A DNA stretch of 41,988 nucleotides, taken from NCBI GenBank assembly GCA_034717695.1, contig JAYELS010000020.1, forward strand, positions 1 through 41,988, read 5' to 3'. Each line of letters opens with the position of its first letter. The stretch's first letter is position 1. Both the position numbers and the translations under genes were made by a program. The DNA comes from NAT127 sp034717695 (GTDB lineage Bacteria > Pseudomonadota > Gammaproteobacteria > Pseudomonadales > Porticoccaceae). Positions 1 to 7,411 of this stretch are shown piece after piece. The notes under the pieces are model-generated. The model was not told where the DNA came from and searched no databases. It saw nothing but the letters and a program-made list of their open reading frames with translations.

Positions 1-122
1 ACAACGTGCAGATGACGGTGACCCTGATCGCGCCGATCGCGATGGAAGAGGGCCTGCGCTTCGCGATCCGCGAAGGCGGCCGCACCGTGGGTGCCGGCGT
101 CGTGGCGAAAATCCTCGCCTGA
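1..122 (+). CDS. tuf: Elongation factor Tu, C-terminal end (partial)
   Basis: The window opens inside a gene whose last 39 codons (frame beginning at base 3) read as the end of EF-Tu domain 3, including the motifs MTVTLIAPIAMEEGLRFAI and REGGRTVGAGVV, ending at TGA. EF-Tu delivers aminoacyl-tRNA to the ribosome as a GTP-bound complex. Its place just before rpsJ is the usual end of the str operon (rpsL-rpsG-fusA-tuf) in gammaproteobacteria. The 5' part lies outside the window. Identification is secure because this C-terminus is almost invariant. Confidence 0.97.
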   Translation, partial: NVQMTVTLIAPIAMEEGLRFAIREGGRTVGAGVVAKILA

Positions 123-144
123 TAGCAGCGTTGCGACCTGTTCC

Positions 145-179
145 AGGACCCCGGGGCCGAACCTGGCTCTCGGGGTTCT
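145..179 (+). terminator. Possible tuf terminator hairpin
   Basis: AGGACCCCG (145-153) can pair with CGGGGTTCT (171-179), with one G-U pair and a 17-nt loop that can partly fold further. The following bases are T-containing (GTAGTCTTTAC) but not a clean U-run. It sits 23 nt after the tuf stop and before a separate promoter, so termination of the str operon here is plausible but not certain. Confidence 0.4.
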
Positions 180-209
180 GTAGTCTTTACATCTTTTAAT
201 TCTTTCTGC

Positions 210-238
210 TTGACACCCTGGCGGGCCGACCTTAGAAT
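210..238 (+). promoter_or_regulatory. sigma70 promoter of the S10 operon
   Basis: TTGACA (210-215, perfect -35) is followed by a 17-nt spacer and TAGAAT (233-238, 5 of 6 bases of the -10 consensus). This is the best-looking promoter in the window and fits a highly expressed ribosomal operon. Transcription would start near 245, giving a leader of about 60 nt before rpsJ. The AT-rich stretch at 187-206 directly upstream could act as an UP element. Confidence 0.85.
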
Positions 239-304
239 CTCGCCTCCCTTTTGCAGGGGTTTTCAGCAGGGGCTGAGAGCAAAGTAACTGGAGTTCGTGA
301 TTCC

Positions 305-616
305 ATGCAGAATCAACGTATTAGGATTCGTTTGAAGTCCTTCGATCATCGTCTGATCGATACTTCGACCCAAGAGATTGTCGAGACGGCCAAGCGTACC
401 GGTGCCCAGATCCGTGGCCCGATCCCGCTCCCGACCCGCAAGGAACGGTTTGCTGTGTTGATTTCGCCGCACGTCAACAAGGATGCGCGGGATCAGTATG
501 AGATTCGCACCCACAAACGGCTTCTGGATATTGTCGAGCCGACGGATAAAACCGTTGATGCCCTGATGAAACTGGATCTGGCTGCTGGCGTTGATGTCCA
601 GATCAGCCTTGGTTGA
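305..616 (+). CDS. rpsJ: Small ribosomal subunit protein S10 / NusJ (uS10)
   Basis: 103 residues, the same length as E. coli S10, beginning MQNQRIRIRLKSFDHRLID. S10 is a 30S head protein and, as NusE, also binds NusB in antitermination complexes. The start chosen is the ATG at 305, which matches the family N-terminus and has GGAG 11 nt upstream. An in-frame upstream extension to 251 is not conserved and is ignored. First gene of the S10 operon, downstream of a strong promoter and followed by a 97-nt gap with possible RNA structure before rplC. Confidence 0.97.
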   Translation: MQNQRIRIRLKSFDHRLIDTSTQEIVETAKRTGAQIRGPIPLPTRKERFAVLISPHVNKDARDQYEIRTHKRLLDIVEPTDKTVDALMKLDLAAGVDVQISLG

Positions 617-633
617 TCCCGGGCGACAAGCCT

Positions 634-695
634 AAAGCCCCGTTTGGGGTGTGTAACGCTCTGAAATGGGCGGCCATAGCGGGTAAAAGCCCCGT
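634..695 (+). repeat. Short direct repeat with hairpin in the rpsJ-rplC gap
   Basis: AAAGCCCCGT occurs at 634-643 and again at 686-695 inside the 97-nt gap between rpsJ and rplC. The first copy can form a small CCCC-GTTT-GGGG hairpin (638-649). The second CCCC could compete for the same GGGG, and GGTGT (648-652) can pair with ACACC (696-700). Alternative structures just upstream of the rplC ribosome binding site (AGAGG) might affect translation, but this is only seen by eye. Confidence 0.35.
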
Positions 696-713
696 ACACC
701 AAGAGGTTAAAAA

Positions 714-1349
714 ATGAGTGTTGGAATCGTCGGCCGCAAGTGCGGCATGACACGTGTCTTCACTGAGGACGGTGTCTCTATCCCGGTGACTGTGATTGAG
801 GTCGATCCCAATCGCATCACTCAGGTCAAAAGCGATGAGACGGATGGCTACGCCTCCGTTCAGGTTACCGTTGGTAGCCGTCGCGCCTCCCGTGTAACCA
901 AGCCCCTCGCAGGTCATTACGCCAAAGCCGGTGTCGAAGCTGGTCGTGGTCTTTGGGAATTCCGTCTGGATGGCGCCGAGGAGCAGTTCGAAGTCGGCTC
1001 CGCCCTGACCGTCGAGCGTTTCCAGGCCGGCCAGATCGTTGACGTCACCGGTGTCTCCAAGGGCAAGGGCTTTCAGGGCGTCATCAAGCGCTGGAACTTC
1101 AGCATGCAGGATGCCACCCACGGCAACTCCCTGTCCCACCGCGCCCCCGGCTCGATTGGTCAGAACCAGTCCCCTGGTCGCGTTTTCAAGGGCAAGAAGA
1201 TGGCCGGCCACATGGGTGCCGAGCGCGTCACCGTGCAAAACCTCGAAGTTGTCCGTGTCGATGCGGAACGCAACCTGTTGTTGATCAAAGGTGCCGTGCC
1301 AGGCGCCCCGGGCGGTGATGTGATTGTCAGCCCCGCAGTTAAGGCTTAA
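714..1349 (+). CDS. rplC: Large ribosomal subunit protein L3 (uL3)
   Basis: 211 residues, close to the E. coli length of 209. It contains the typical N-terminus SVGIVGRKCGMTRVF, the signature GFQGVIKRWNF and the following GNSLSHRAPGSIGQ loop, whose conserved Gln is the methylated residue in E. coli. L3 is an early assembly protein of the 50S subunit and reaches towards the peptidyl transferase centre. It is preceded by AGAGG 9 nt before the ATG. Second gene of the S10 operon; rplD follows after 12 nt. Confidence 0.98.
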   Translation: MSVGIVGRKCGMTRVFTEDGVSIPVTVIEVDPNRITQVKSDETDGYASVQVTVGSRRASRVTKPLAGHYAKAGVEAGRGLWEFRLDGAEEQFEVGSALTVERFQAGQIVDVTGVSKGKGFQGVIKRWNFSMQDATHGNSLSHRAPGSIGQNQSPGRVFKGKKMAGHMGAERVTVQNLEVVRVDAERNLLLIKGAVPGAPGGDVIVSPAVKA

Positions 1350-1361
1350 GGGGATCAACCT

Positions 1362-1976
1362 ATGGAGCTTACTATTTCCAACGGTCAAGGCTCGGCTGGA
1401 ACCATCACGGTATCCGACGAAGCGTTTGGCAAAGATTTCAACCAGGATCTCGTCCACCAGGCGGTCGTTGCCTACATGGCGGCCGGACGTCAGGGCACCC
1501 GTGCCCAAAAGACCCGGTCGGAAGTGTCTGGCGGCGGCAAGAAGCCCTGGAAACAAAAAGGCAGTGGCCGTGCCCGTGCCGGTACCATTCGCAGCCCGCT
1601 GTGGCGGACTGGTGGTGTGACCTTTGCGGCCCGCCCCCAGGATCACTCCCAGAAGATCAACAAGAAGATGTATCGTGCGGCAATGCGCTCCATCTTCTCC
1701 GAGCTGGCTCGTCAGGATCGCCTGATCGTGGTGGAGAGCTTCGGTATCGAGGAGCCCAAAACCAAGTCGCTGATGGCGAAATTGGGTCAGTTCGGTCTCG
1801 ATAACGTGCTTATCGTTACCGAGGAAGTGGATCGCAATCTCTATCTCTCCTCGCGCAACTTGCACAAGGTGGACGTCAGGGATGCATTGGGTGTCGATCC
1901 GGTCAGCTTGATTGGATTCGAAAAAGTGCTGGTAACCGTGCCAGCGCTCAAGAAAGTAGAGGAGATGCTGGCATGA
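1362..1976 (+). CDS. rplD: Large ribosomal subunit protein L4 (uL4)
   Basis: 204 residues (E. coli 201). The arginine/glycine-rich extended loop that lines the exit tunnel is visible at about residues 45-85 (GRQGTRAQKTRSEVSGGGKKPWKQKG and following, with SPLWRTGG). In enteric bacteria L4 also represses the S10 operon by binding its leader; whether that applies here is not known, since the leader between promoter and rpsJ is only about 60 nt. The stop codon overlaps the rplW start (ATGA). Confidence 0.98.
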   Translation: MELTISNGQGSAGTITVSDEAFGKDFNQDLVHQAVVAYMAAGRQGTRAQKTRSEVSGGGKKPWKQKGSGRARAGTIRSPLWRTGGVTFAARPQDHSQKINKKMYRAAMRSIFSELARQDRLIVVESFGIEEPKTKSLMAKLGQFGLDNVLIVTEEVDRNLYLSSRNLHKVDVRDALGVDPVSLIGFEKVLVTVPALKKVEEMLA

Positions 1977-2269
1977 ACAAAGAGCGCATCTTCAAGGTGC
2001 TGGTGGCACCTCATGTCTCGGAAAAAGCGACCATCGTTGCCGAGAAAGGCAATCAGGTCGTGTTCAAGGTGGCCCGCGACGCCAACAAGCGTGAAGTCAA
2101 GGCCGCCGTGCAGCAGTTGTTTGGAGTCCAGGTGGAAGACGTGCGCGTCGCCAATGTCAAGGGTAAGAGCAAGCGTACCCGCCATGGCATCGGCCGTCAG
2201 TCCGACTGGAAGAAAGCCTATGTCCGCCTGGCGCAGGGTCAAGAAATTGACTTTGCCTCAGCTGAATAA
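1973..2269 (+). CDS. rplW: Large ribosomal subunit protein L23 (uL23)
   Basis: 98 residues (E. coli 100). The N-terminus KERIFKVLVAPHVSEKAT and the GRQSDWKKAYV C-terminal part are diagnostic. L23 sits at the polypeptide exit and is the docking site for trigger factor and SRP. The ATG overlaps the rplD stop by four bases, so the two are translationally coupled. rplB follows 12 nt downstream. Confidence 0.98.
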   Translation: MNKERIFKVLVAPHVSEKATIVAEKGNQVVFKVARDANKREVKAAVQQLFGVQVEDVRVANVKGKSKRTRHGIGRQSDWKKAYVRLAQGQEIDFASAE

Positions 2270-2281
2270 GGGGTTGGTGAG

Positions 2282-3106
2282 ATGCCTGTAGTCAAGAGAA
2301 AGCCAACATCGCCTGGTCGTCGTTTCGTCGTCAGCGTCGTCAACCCGGATCTGTACAAGGGTGCGCCCCACGCCCCCTTGCTGGAGAAGCAGAGCAAGTC
2401 CGGCGGTCGCAACAACGCCGGTCGCATCACCACTCGCCACGTCGGTGGTGGCCACAAGCAGCACTATCGCGTCATCGATTTCAAGCGCGACAAGGACGGT
2501 ATTGTCGGCAAGGTCGAGCGGATCGAGTACGACCCCAATCGCACCGCCTACATCGCACTGGTGTGTTACAAGGACGGCGAGCGTCGCTATGTAATCGCGC
2601 CCAAGGGCCTCAAGGCTGGCGATCAGCTGCAATCCGGTCAGGCCGCTCCCATCAAGGTCGGCAACACCCTGCCGCTGCGCAATATCCCCGTGGGTAGCGT
2701 CGTTCACTGCGTTGAGATGAAGCCCGGCAAGGGTGCGCAGCTGGCACGTAGCGCTGGCACTTCGGTGCAGCTGGTGGCCCGTGAAGGTCAGTACGCCACG
2801 GTGCGCCTGCGCTCCGGCGAGATGCGCAAGCTGCCATCGGACTGCCGCGCCACCATCGGCGAGGTCTCCAACAGTGAGCATAACCTGCGTTCCCTGGGCA
2901 AGGCTGGTGCCAAGCGCTGGCGCGGTGTGCGTCCCACCGTTCGCGGTGTGGCGATGAACCCTGTCGATCACCCACATGGTGGTGGTGAGGGTCGTACCTC
3001 CGGTGGACGTCACCCCGTGACTCCCTGGGGTGTGCCCACCAAGGGTTACAAGACGCGCAAGAACAAGCGCACCAGCAACATGATCGTTCGTCACCGCAAC
3101 AAGTGA
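2282..3106 (+). CDS. rplB: Large ribosomal subunit protein L2 (uL2)
   Basis: 274 residues (E. coli 273). Motifs include GGRNNAGRITTRHVGGGHK near residue 40 and the C-terminal NPVDHPHGGGEGR, containing the His needed for peptidyl transferase function. L2 is one of the largest and most conserved 50S proteins and joins the subunits. GGGGTTGGTGAG precedes the ATG. Standard S10-operon position between rplW and rpsS. Confidence 0.99.
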   Translation: MPVVKRKPTSPGRRFVVSVVNPDLYKGAPHAPLLEKQSKSGGRNNAGRITTRHVGGGHKQHYRVIDFKRDKDGIVGKVERIEYDPNRTAYIALVCYKDGERRYVIAPKGLKAGDQLQSGQAAPIKVGNTLPLRNIPVGSVVHCVEMKPGKGAQLARSAGTSVQLVAREGQYATVRLRSGEMRKLPSDCRATIGEVSNSEHNLRSLGKAGAKRWRGVRPTVRGVAMNPVDHPHGGGEGRTSGGRHPVTPWGVPTKGYKTRKNKRTSNMIVRHRNK

Positions 3107-3145
3107 TGACCGGCGGTAACGAATAGCCAGGAAGAGGAAACTACA

Positions 3146-3421
3146 GTGCCACGCTCCCTGAAAAAAGGTCCCTTCATTGATTTGCACCTGCTCAAGAAAG
3201 TGGAGCAGGCGGCGGAACAGGGCGACAAGCGTCCCATCAAGACGTGGTCACGCCGGTCCATGATCCTGCCTGAAATGGTCGGGTTGACGATCGCCGTGCA
3301 TAACGGTCGCCAGCATGTTCCCGTCCATGTCAATGAGGAAATGGTCGGTCACAAACTGGGCGAATTCGCCGCCACCCGCACTTACCGCGGTCATGCAGCG
3401 GACAAGAAGGCCAAGCGCTAA
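3146..3421 (+). CDS. rpsS: Small ribosomal subunit protein S19 (uS19)
   Basis: 91 residues (E. coli 92), with MPRSLKKGPFIDLHLLKKVE at the N-terminus and the RRSMILPEMVG motif. S19 lies in the 30S head and contacts the A-site tRNA region with S13. The start is a GTG preceded by AGAGGA about 6 nt upstream; no in-frame ATG nearby would give the family N-terminus. Sits between rplB and rplV. Confidence 0.98.
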   Translation: MPRSLKKGPFIDLHLLKKVEQAAEQGDKRPIKTWSRRSMILPEMVGLTIAVHNGRQHVPVHVNEEMVGHKLGEFAATRTYRGHAADKKAKR

Positions 3422-3448
3422 GCGCAGGTTTGAGTAGAGGAATATACG

Positions 3449-3784
3449 GTGGAAGTAGCAGCAAAATTACGCGGAGCGCGGATATCGGCCCAGAAAGCCC
3501 GTCTGGTTGCTGACCAGATTCGTGGCAAGGCTGTGGAAGAGGCGCTGGACATTCTGTCCTTCAGCCCCAAGAAAGCCGCCACCCTGGTGAAGAAGGTTCT
3601 GGAGTCGGCCATTGCCAACGCTGAGCACAACGAAGGCGCGGATGTGGACGAGCTCAAGGTCGCAACCGTTTTTGTCGACGAGGGCATGACGCTCAAGCGC
3701 ATCAAGCCCCGCGCCAAGGGCCGGGCGGATCGCATTTTCAAGCGCACCTGTCACATAACTGTAAAAGTTGCCGACAAGGTATAA
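3449..3784 (+). CDS. rplV: Large ribosomal subunit protein L22 (uL22)
   Basis: 111 residues (E. coli 110). The motif SAQKARLVADQIRGK is seen near the N-terminus, and the C-terminal hairpin that narrows the exit tunnel includes MTLKRIKPRAKGRADRI. The start is GTG (E. coli uses ATG), preceded by AGAGGAA. rpsS, the gene before, also starts with GTG, so two consecutive ribosomal genes use this weaker start. Confidence 0.98.
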   Translation: MEVAAKLRGARISAQKARLVADQIRGKAVEEALDILSFSPKKAATLVKKVLESAIANAEHNEGADVDELKVATVFVDEGMTLKRIKPRAKGRADRIFKRTCHITVKVADKV

Positions 3785-3805
3785 AGGCATTTAGGAGACC
3801 ATCGC

Positions 3806-4468
3806 ATGGGTCAGAAAGTACACCCGACGGGGATTCGCCTCGGAATCGTTAAAAAACACCGTTCTGTCTGGTACGCCAGCCCGAAGGATTACGCGGACAA
3901 GCTGAACGCCGACCTCAAGGTCCGCGAGTTCATTCACAAGCAGCTGTCCCACGCTTCGGTGAGCAAGATCGAGATCGAGCGTCCCTCCGAGTCCGCGCGC
4001 ATCACCATTCACACCGCCCGTCCCGGCGTGGTGATTGGCAAGAAGGGCGAGGATGTCGACAAGCTGCGTGCAGCTGTCACCGCGGAGATGGGTGTGCCGG
4101 TCCACATCAACATCGAGGAAGTGCGCAAGCCCGACCTGGATGCCGCGCTGGTGGCCCAGAACATTGCCCAGCAGCTGGAGCGTCGTGTGATGTTCCGCCG
4201 CGCCATGAAGCGCGCCGTGCAGAACAGCATGCGCCAGGGTGCCGAAGGCATCAAGATCCAGGTTGGCGGTCGCCTGGGCGGCGCCGAGATCGCCCGTACC
4301 GAGTGGTACCGCGAAGGCCGAGTGCCGCTCCACACCCTGCGGGCCGATATTGATTACGCCACCGCTGAGGCCAGCACCACCTACGGCATCATCGGTGTGA
4401 AGGTTTGGATTTTCAAAGGTGAAGTTCTGGGCGGTCAAGAAGCCGATCAGACTAAATCCAAGAAATGA
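3806..4468 (+). CDS. rpsC: Small ribosomal subunit protein S3 (uS3)
   Basis: 220 residues (E. coli 233). Starts MGQKVHPTGIRLGI, followed by a KH domain with the GVVIGKKGEDVDKLR loop (about residues 72-86) and the C-terminal domain with GRLGGAEIART. S3 forms part of the mRNA entry channel and helicase activity of the 30S subunit. AGGAGA lies 7 nt before the ATG. Shorter than the enteric protein only at the variable C-terminus. Confidence 0.98.
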   Translation: MGQKVHPTGIRLGIVKKHRSVWYASPKDYADKLNADLKVREFIHKQLSHASVSKIEIERPSESARITIHTARPGVVIGKKGEDVDKLRAAVTAEMGVPVHINIEEVRKPDLDAALVAQNIAQQLERRVMFRRAMKRAVQNSMRQGAEGIKIQVGGRLGGAEIARTEWYREGRVPLHTLRADIDYATAEASTTYGIIGVKVWIFKGEVLGGQEADQTKSKK

Positions 4469-4491
4469 TTTTGGAATAAGGGTCGATCGAG

Positions 4492-4905
4492 ATGCTGCAA
4501 CCAAAACGTACGAAATTCCGCAAGCAGATGAAGGGCCGCAACCGCGGCCTGGCGCAACGCGGCAGCAAGGTCAGCTTTGGCGAGTTTGGCCTCAAGGCAA
4601 CCGACCGTGGTCGCTTGACCGCCCGGCAGATCGAAGCTGCCCGTCGCGCCATGACCCGCCACATCAAGCGTGGCGGAAAGATCTGGATTCGGGTATTCCC
4701 CGACAAGCCCATTACCGAGAAGCCCCTCGAAGTCCGTCAGGGTAAAGGTAAGGGTAATGTGTCTTACTGGGTGGCTCAGATCCAGCCTGGTAAGGTTCTG
4801 TATGAAATGGAAGGTGTCACCGAAGAGCTGGCGCGCGAGGCATTTGCCCTGGCCGCGGCCAAGCTTCCTCTCGGCACTGCCTTCGTCAGACGCTCGGTGA
4901 TGTAA
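4492..4905 (+). CDS. rplP: Large ribosomal subunit protein L16 (uL16)
   Basis: 137 residues (E. coli 136). Begins MLQPKRTKFRKQMKGRNRG; contains the family signature around IEAARRAMTRHIKRGGKIWI and the segment EVRQGKGKGNVSYWVA. L16 helps position the A-site tRNA acceptor arm. The stop codon TAA shares its last base with the ATG of rpmC (TAATG), implying coupled translation. Confidence 0.98.
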   Translation: MLQPKRTKFRKQMKGRNRGLAQRGSKVSFGEFGLKATDRGRLTARQIEAARRAMTRHIKRGGKIWIRVFPDKPITEKPLEVRQGKGKGNVSYWVAQIQPGKVLYEMEGVTEELAREAFALAAAKLPLGTAFVRRSVM

Positions 4906-5096
4906 TGAAAGCTTCAGAACTTCGCGAAAAAACCGTAGATGAGCTCCAGGCCGCCCTGAATGGCGAGCTGGAAGCACAATTCAAGCTTCGCATGCAGCAT
5001 TCCACTGGCCAGCTGGGCCAGTCGCACCGGCTTGGCGAAACCCGCGTCAATATTGCACGTATCAAAACCGTGCTGAACGAAAAAGCAGGTAAGTGA
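4905..5096 (+). CDS. rpmC: Large ribosomal subunit protein L29 (uL29)
   Basis: 63 residues, identical in length to the E. coli protein. Starts MKASELREKTVDELQAAL and is a two-helix protein ending in a conserved VNIARIKTVLNEK segment. L29 binds near the exit tunnel beside L23. It overlaps rplP by one base, and rpsQ starts one base after its stop. Confidence 0.97.
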   Translation: MKASELREKTVDELQAALNGELEAQFKLRMQHSTGQLGQSHRLGETRVNIARIKTVLNEKAGK

Positions 5097-5097
5097 G

Positions 5098-5358
5098 ATG
5101 GGTGAGAAAACAGCTCGTACTCTGTCCGGTCGCGTGGTCAGCGACAAAATGGACAAGACTATCACGGTACTGATCGAGCGCCGGGTGAAGCACCCCGTGT
5201 ATGGCAAGATCATCAGCCGTTCGACCAGGATCAAGGCCCACGACGAATCCAATCAGTGTGGCATTGGCGACCTGGTGGCGATTCAGGAGACGCGTCCCCT
5301 GTCCAAGACCAAGTCCTGGTCGCTGGTGGAAGTGATCGAAAAGGCAGCGTCAGTTTAA
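5098..5358 (+). CDS. rpsQ: Small ribosomal subunit protein S17 (uS17)
   Basis: 86 residues (E. coli 84), an OB-fold protein with the signature GRVVSDKMDKTITVLIER followed by HPVYGKII. S17 is a primary 16S rRNA binder. The ATG is one base after the rpmC stop and the ribosome binding site lies inside rpmC (AGGTAAG). It is the last gene of the classical S10 operon; rplN, first gene of spc, follows after 34 nt with no visible terminator. Confidence 0.98.
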   Translation: MGEKTARTLSGRVVSDKMDKTITVLIERRVKHPVYGKIISRSTRIKAHDESNQCGIGDLVAIQETRPLSKTKSWSLVEVIEKAASV

Positions 5359-5392
5359 TCGCGCTAGGCAGTAACGGTTTCGGAGCGGAACA

Positions 5393-5761
5393 ATGATTCA
5401 AACGCAAACCTATTTGGACGTGGCGGATAACAGTGGCGCTCGCCGTGTCATGTGCATCAAGGTGTTGGGCGGTTCGCATCGCCGTTACGCCAGTGTCGGA
5501 GATGTCATCAAGGTGTCCGTCAAGGAAGCAATTCCCCGCGGCAAGGTGAAGAAAGGCCAGGTGATGAACGCGGTGGTGGTGCGCACCAAAAAAGGCGTTC
5601 GCCGCCAGGATGGCAGCCTCATCAAGTTCGATGACAACGCCGCCGTGTTGCTCAACAACCAGTTGGCGCCGATCGGCACCCGCATTTTCGGGCCCGTGAC
5701 TCGCGAGCTGCGCGGCGAGAAATTCATGAAGATTATTTCTCTGGCTCCAGAAGTCCTGTAG
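5393..5761 (+). CDS. rplN: Large ribosomal subunit protein L14 (uL14)
   Basis: 122 residues (E. coli 123). Contains MIQTQTYLDVADNSGARR at the start and the family signature around GDVIKVSVKEAIPRGKVKKG. L14 interacts with the 16S rRNA across the subunit interface and is the target of the silencing factor RsfS. CGGAGCGGAACA precedes the ATG. First gene of the spc operon. Confidence 0.98.
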   Translation: MIQTQTYLDVADNSGARRVMCIKVLGGSHRRYASVGDVIKVSVKEAIPRGKVKKGQVMNAVVVRTKKGVRRQDGSLIKFDDNAAVLLNNQLAPIGTRIFGPVTRELRGEKFMKIISLAPEVL

Positions 5762-5778
5762 GCCCGAGGAGGTTGACG

Positions 5779-6102
5779 ATGGGTATGAAGAAAATCAAGC
5801 GCAATGACGAAGTGATCGTTATTGCCGGCAAGGACAAGGGCAAGCGCGGCAAGGTGCTGCGGGTGCTTGACGATGGACGTCTCCTGGTTTCCGGCATTCA
5901 GGTGATCAAGAAGCACCAGAAGCCGAATCCTCAGCTGGGTGTTCCCGGCGGGATCATCGAGAAGGAAGCCGCGATCGACAGCTCCAATGTCGCGCTCTAC
6001 AACCCCGAGACCCGCAAGGCGGATCGCGCGGGCTTCAAGGTCCTTGAAGACGGCACCAAGGTTCGCGTTTTCAAGTCCAACGGCGCGGTCGTTGGCGGCT
6101 AA
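5779..6102 (+). CDS. rplX: Large ribosomal subunit protein L24 (uL24)
   Basis: About 107 residues (E. coli 104), with the KOW motif segment DEVIVIAGKDKGKRGKVLRV near the N-terminus. L24 is one of two assembly-initiating 50S proteins. The ATG at 5779 is chosen because GAGGAGG at 5766-5772 lies 6 nt upstream. The ATG at 5785 (12 nt spacing) would give a product two residues shorter, and a TTG at 5773 would extend it by two; both are less likely. Confidence 0.96.
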   Translation: MGMKKIKRNDEVIVIAGKDKGKRGKVLRVLDDGRLLVSGIQVIKKHQKPNPQLGVPGGIIEKEAAIDSSNVALYNPETRKADRAGFKVLEDGTKVRVFKSNGAVVGG

Positions 6103-6116
6103 CAGGGTATATTGAC

Positions 6117-6656
6117 ATGGCCAAGCTGAAGCAAGTTTACAAAAACGAGATCGCCGCGAAGTTGCAGGCGGAACTCGGTCTCAAGAACCCCATGGAGGTT
6201 CCGCGTATCACCAAGATCACCCTCAACATGGGTGTTGGTGAGGCGGTGGCCGACAAGAAGATCCTCGAGAACGCGGTCAATGACTTGACGCTGATTTCCG
6301 GTCAAAAGCCGGTCATCACCAAGGCGCGGACCTCCGTCGCCGGGTTCAAGATCCGCGAGGGCTGGCCGATCGGTTGCAAGGTGACGTTGCGCAGCGATCG
6401 GATGTACGAGTTCCTGGAGAAGCTGATCGATATCGCTATCCCGCGAATCCGTGATTTCCGCGGTATCAGCCCCAAGTCCTTCGACGGACGTGGCAATTTC
6501 GCCATGGGGGTCAACGAGCAGATCATCTTCCCCGAGATTGATTACGACAAGGTCGACAAGCTGCGTGGCATGGATATCACCATCACCACCACGGCCAGGA
6601 ACGACGATGAAGGCCGCGCACTGCTGCGGGCGTTCAACTTTCCGCTGCGAGGTTAA
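6117..6656 (+). CDS. rplE: Large ribosomal subunit protein L5 (uL5)
   Basis: 179 residues, the same as E. coli. The motifs MEVPRITKITLNMGVGEAV, GQKPVITKARTSVAGFKIREG and FDGRGNFAMGVNEQIIFPE are all present. L5 binds 5S rRNA with L18 and L25 and contacts the P-site tRNA. Standard spc position between rplX and rpsN. Confidence 0.98.
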   Translation: MAKLKQVYKNEIAAKLQAELGLKNPMEVPRITKITLNMGVGEAVADKKILENAVNDLTLISGQKPVITKARTSVAGFKIREGWPIGCKVTLRSDRMYEFLEKLIDIAIPRIRDFRGISPKSFDGRGNFAMGVNEQIIFPEIDYDKVDKLRGMDITITTTARNDDEGRALLRAFNFPLRG

Positions 6657-6666
6657 GGCAAGAGAT

Positions 6667-6972
6667 ATGGCAAAGACATCAATGATCGAGCGTGAGCTGA
6701 AGCGTACCAAGCTGGTGGCCAAATATGCCGCCAAGCGTGCCGAGCTGAAAGCCATCATCAACAATCCGGCAACTACCGAGGAAGATCGTTGGGATGCGCT
6801 GGTCAAGCTGCAGAAGCTGCCCCGCGACTCCAGCCCCAGCCGCCAGCAGCGCCGCTGCCGGATTACCGGGCGGCCCCACGGTGTGTACCGGAAGTTCGGT
6901 CTTTGCCGAAACAAATTGCGCGAAGCAGCCATGCGCGGGGATGTTCCCGGGCTTGTCAAAGCTAGCTGGTAA
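6667..6972 (+). CDS. rpsN: Small ribosomal subunit protein S14 (uS14), zinc-free type
   Basis: 101 residues, equal to E. coli S14. The C-terminal half contains RDSSPSRQQRRCRITGRPHG and ends EAAMRGDVPGLVKASW. The short zinc-ribbon form of the family has two CxxC pairs; only isolated Cys residues are present here, so this is the long zinc-independent type. The start at 6667 (AAGAGAT upstream) gives the family N-terminus MAKTSMIERE. It overlaps a spurious reading frame coming out of rplE. Confidence 0.98.
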   Translation: MAKTSMIERELKRTKLVAKYAAKRAELKAIINNPATTEEDRWDALVKLQKLPRDSSPSRQQRRCRITGRPHGVYRKFGLCRNKLREAAMRGDVPGLVKASW

Positions 6973-6992
6973 GTGACGAGGAATTATCCAAG

Positions 6993-7385
6993 ATGAGTAT
7001 GCAAGATTCACTGGCGGACATGCTGACGCGCATTCGCAACGCTCATGCCCGGGCTCGTGCCACGGTCGTCATGCCGTCCTCGAAGTTGAAGGTGTCCGTT
7101 GCCGAGGTGCTGAAGTCCGAAGGCTATATCGCTGATTTTGCGGTGGCGGGTGAGAGCAAGCCGCAACTCACCATCACCCTCAAGTACTTCGAAGGCAAAC
7201 CGGTCATCGAGGAACTCCACCGTGCCAGCCGTCCCGGCCTGCGGTATTACGCCGGCGCCAGCGAACTGCCGAAGGTGCGCGATGGGCTCGGGGTTGCAAT
7301 CGTATCGACCAGCAAGGGTGTCATGTCTGACCGGGCGGCACGCGCCGCTGGTATCGGTGGCGAAGTGCTCTGCACAGTTTTCTAA
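6993..7385 (+). CDS. rpsH: Small ribosomal subunit protein S8 (uS8)
   Basis: 130 residues, exactly the E. coli length. Begins MSMQDSLADMLTRIRNAHAR and carries the C-terminal signature STSKGVMSDRAARAAGIGGE. S8 binds helix 21 of 16S rRNA, and in E. coli it represses the spc operon by binding near the rplE start; no obvious mimic was identified here by eye. GACGAGGAA precedes the start. Confidence 0.98.
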   Translation: MSMQDSLADMLTRIRNAHARARATVVMPSSKLKVSVAEVLKSEGYIADFAVAGESKPQLTITLKYFEGKPVIEELHRASRPGLRYYAGASELPKVRDGLGVAIVSTSKGVMSDRAARAAGIGGEVLCTVF

Positions 7386-7411
7386 CTGGCATTATTTGAA
7401 GAGATTGCGAG

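Noticed and set aside
603..1865. A 420-codon minus-strand frame across rplC and rplD
   Set aside because: Antisense to two near-invariant ribosomal genes; composition and lack of domains mark it as a shadow.
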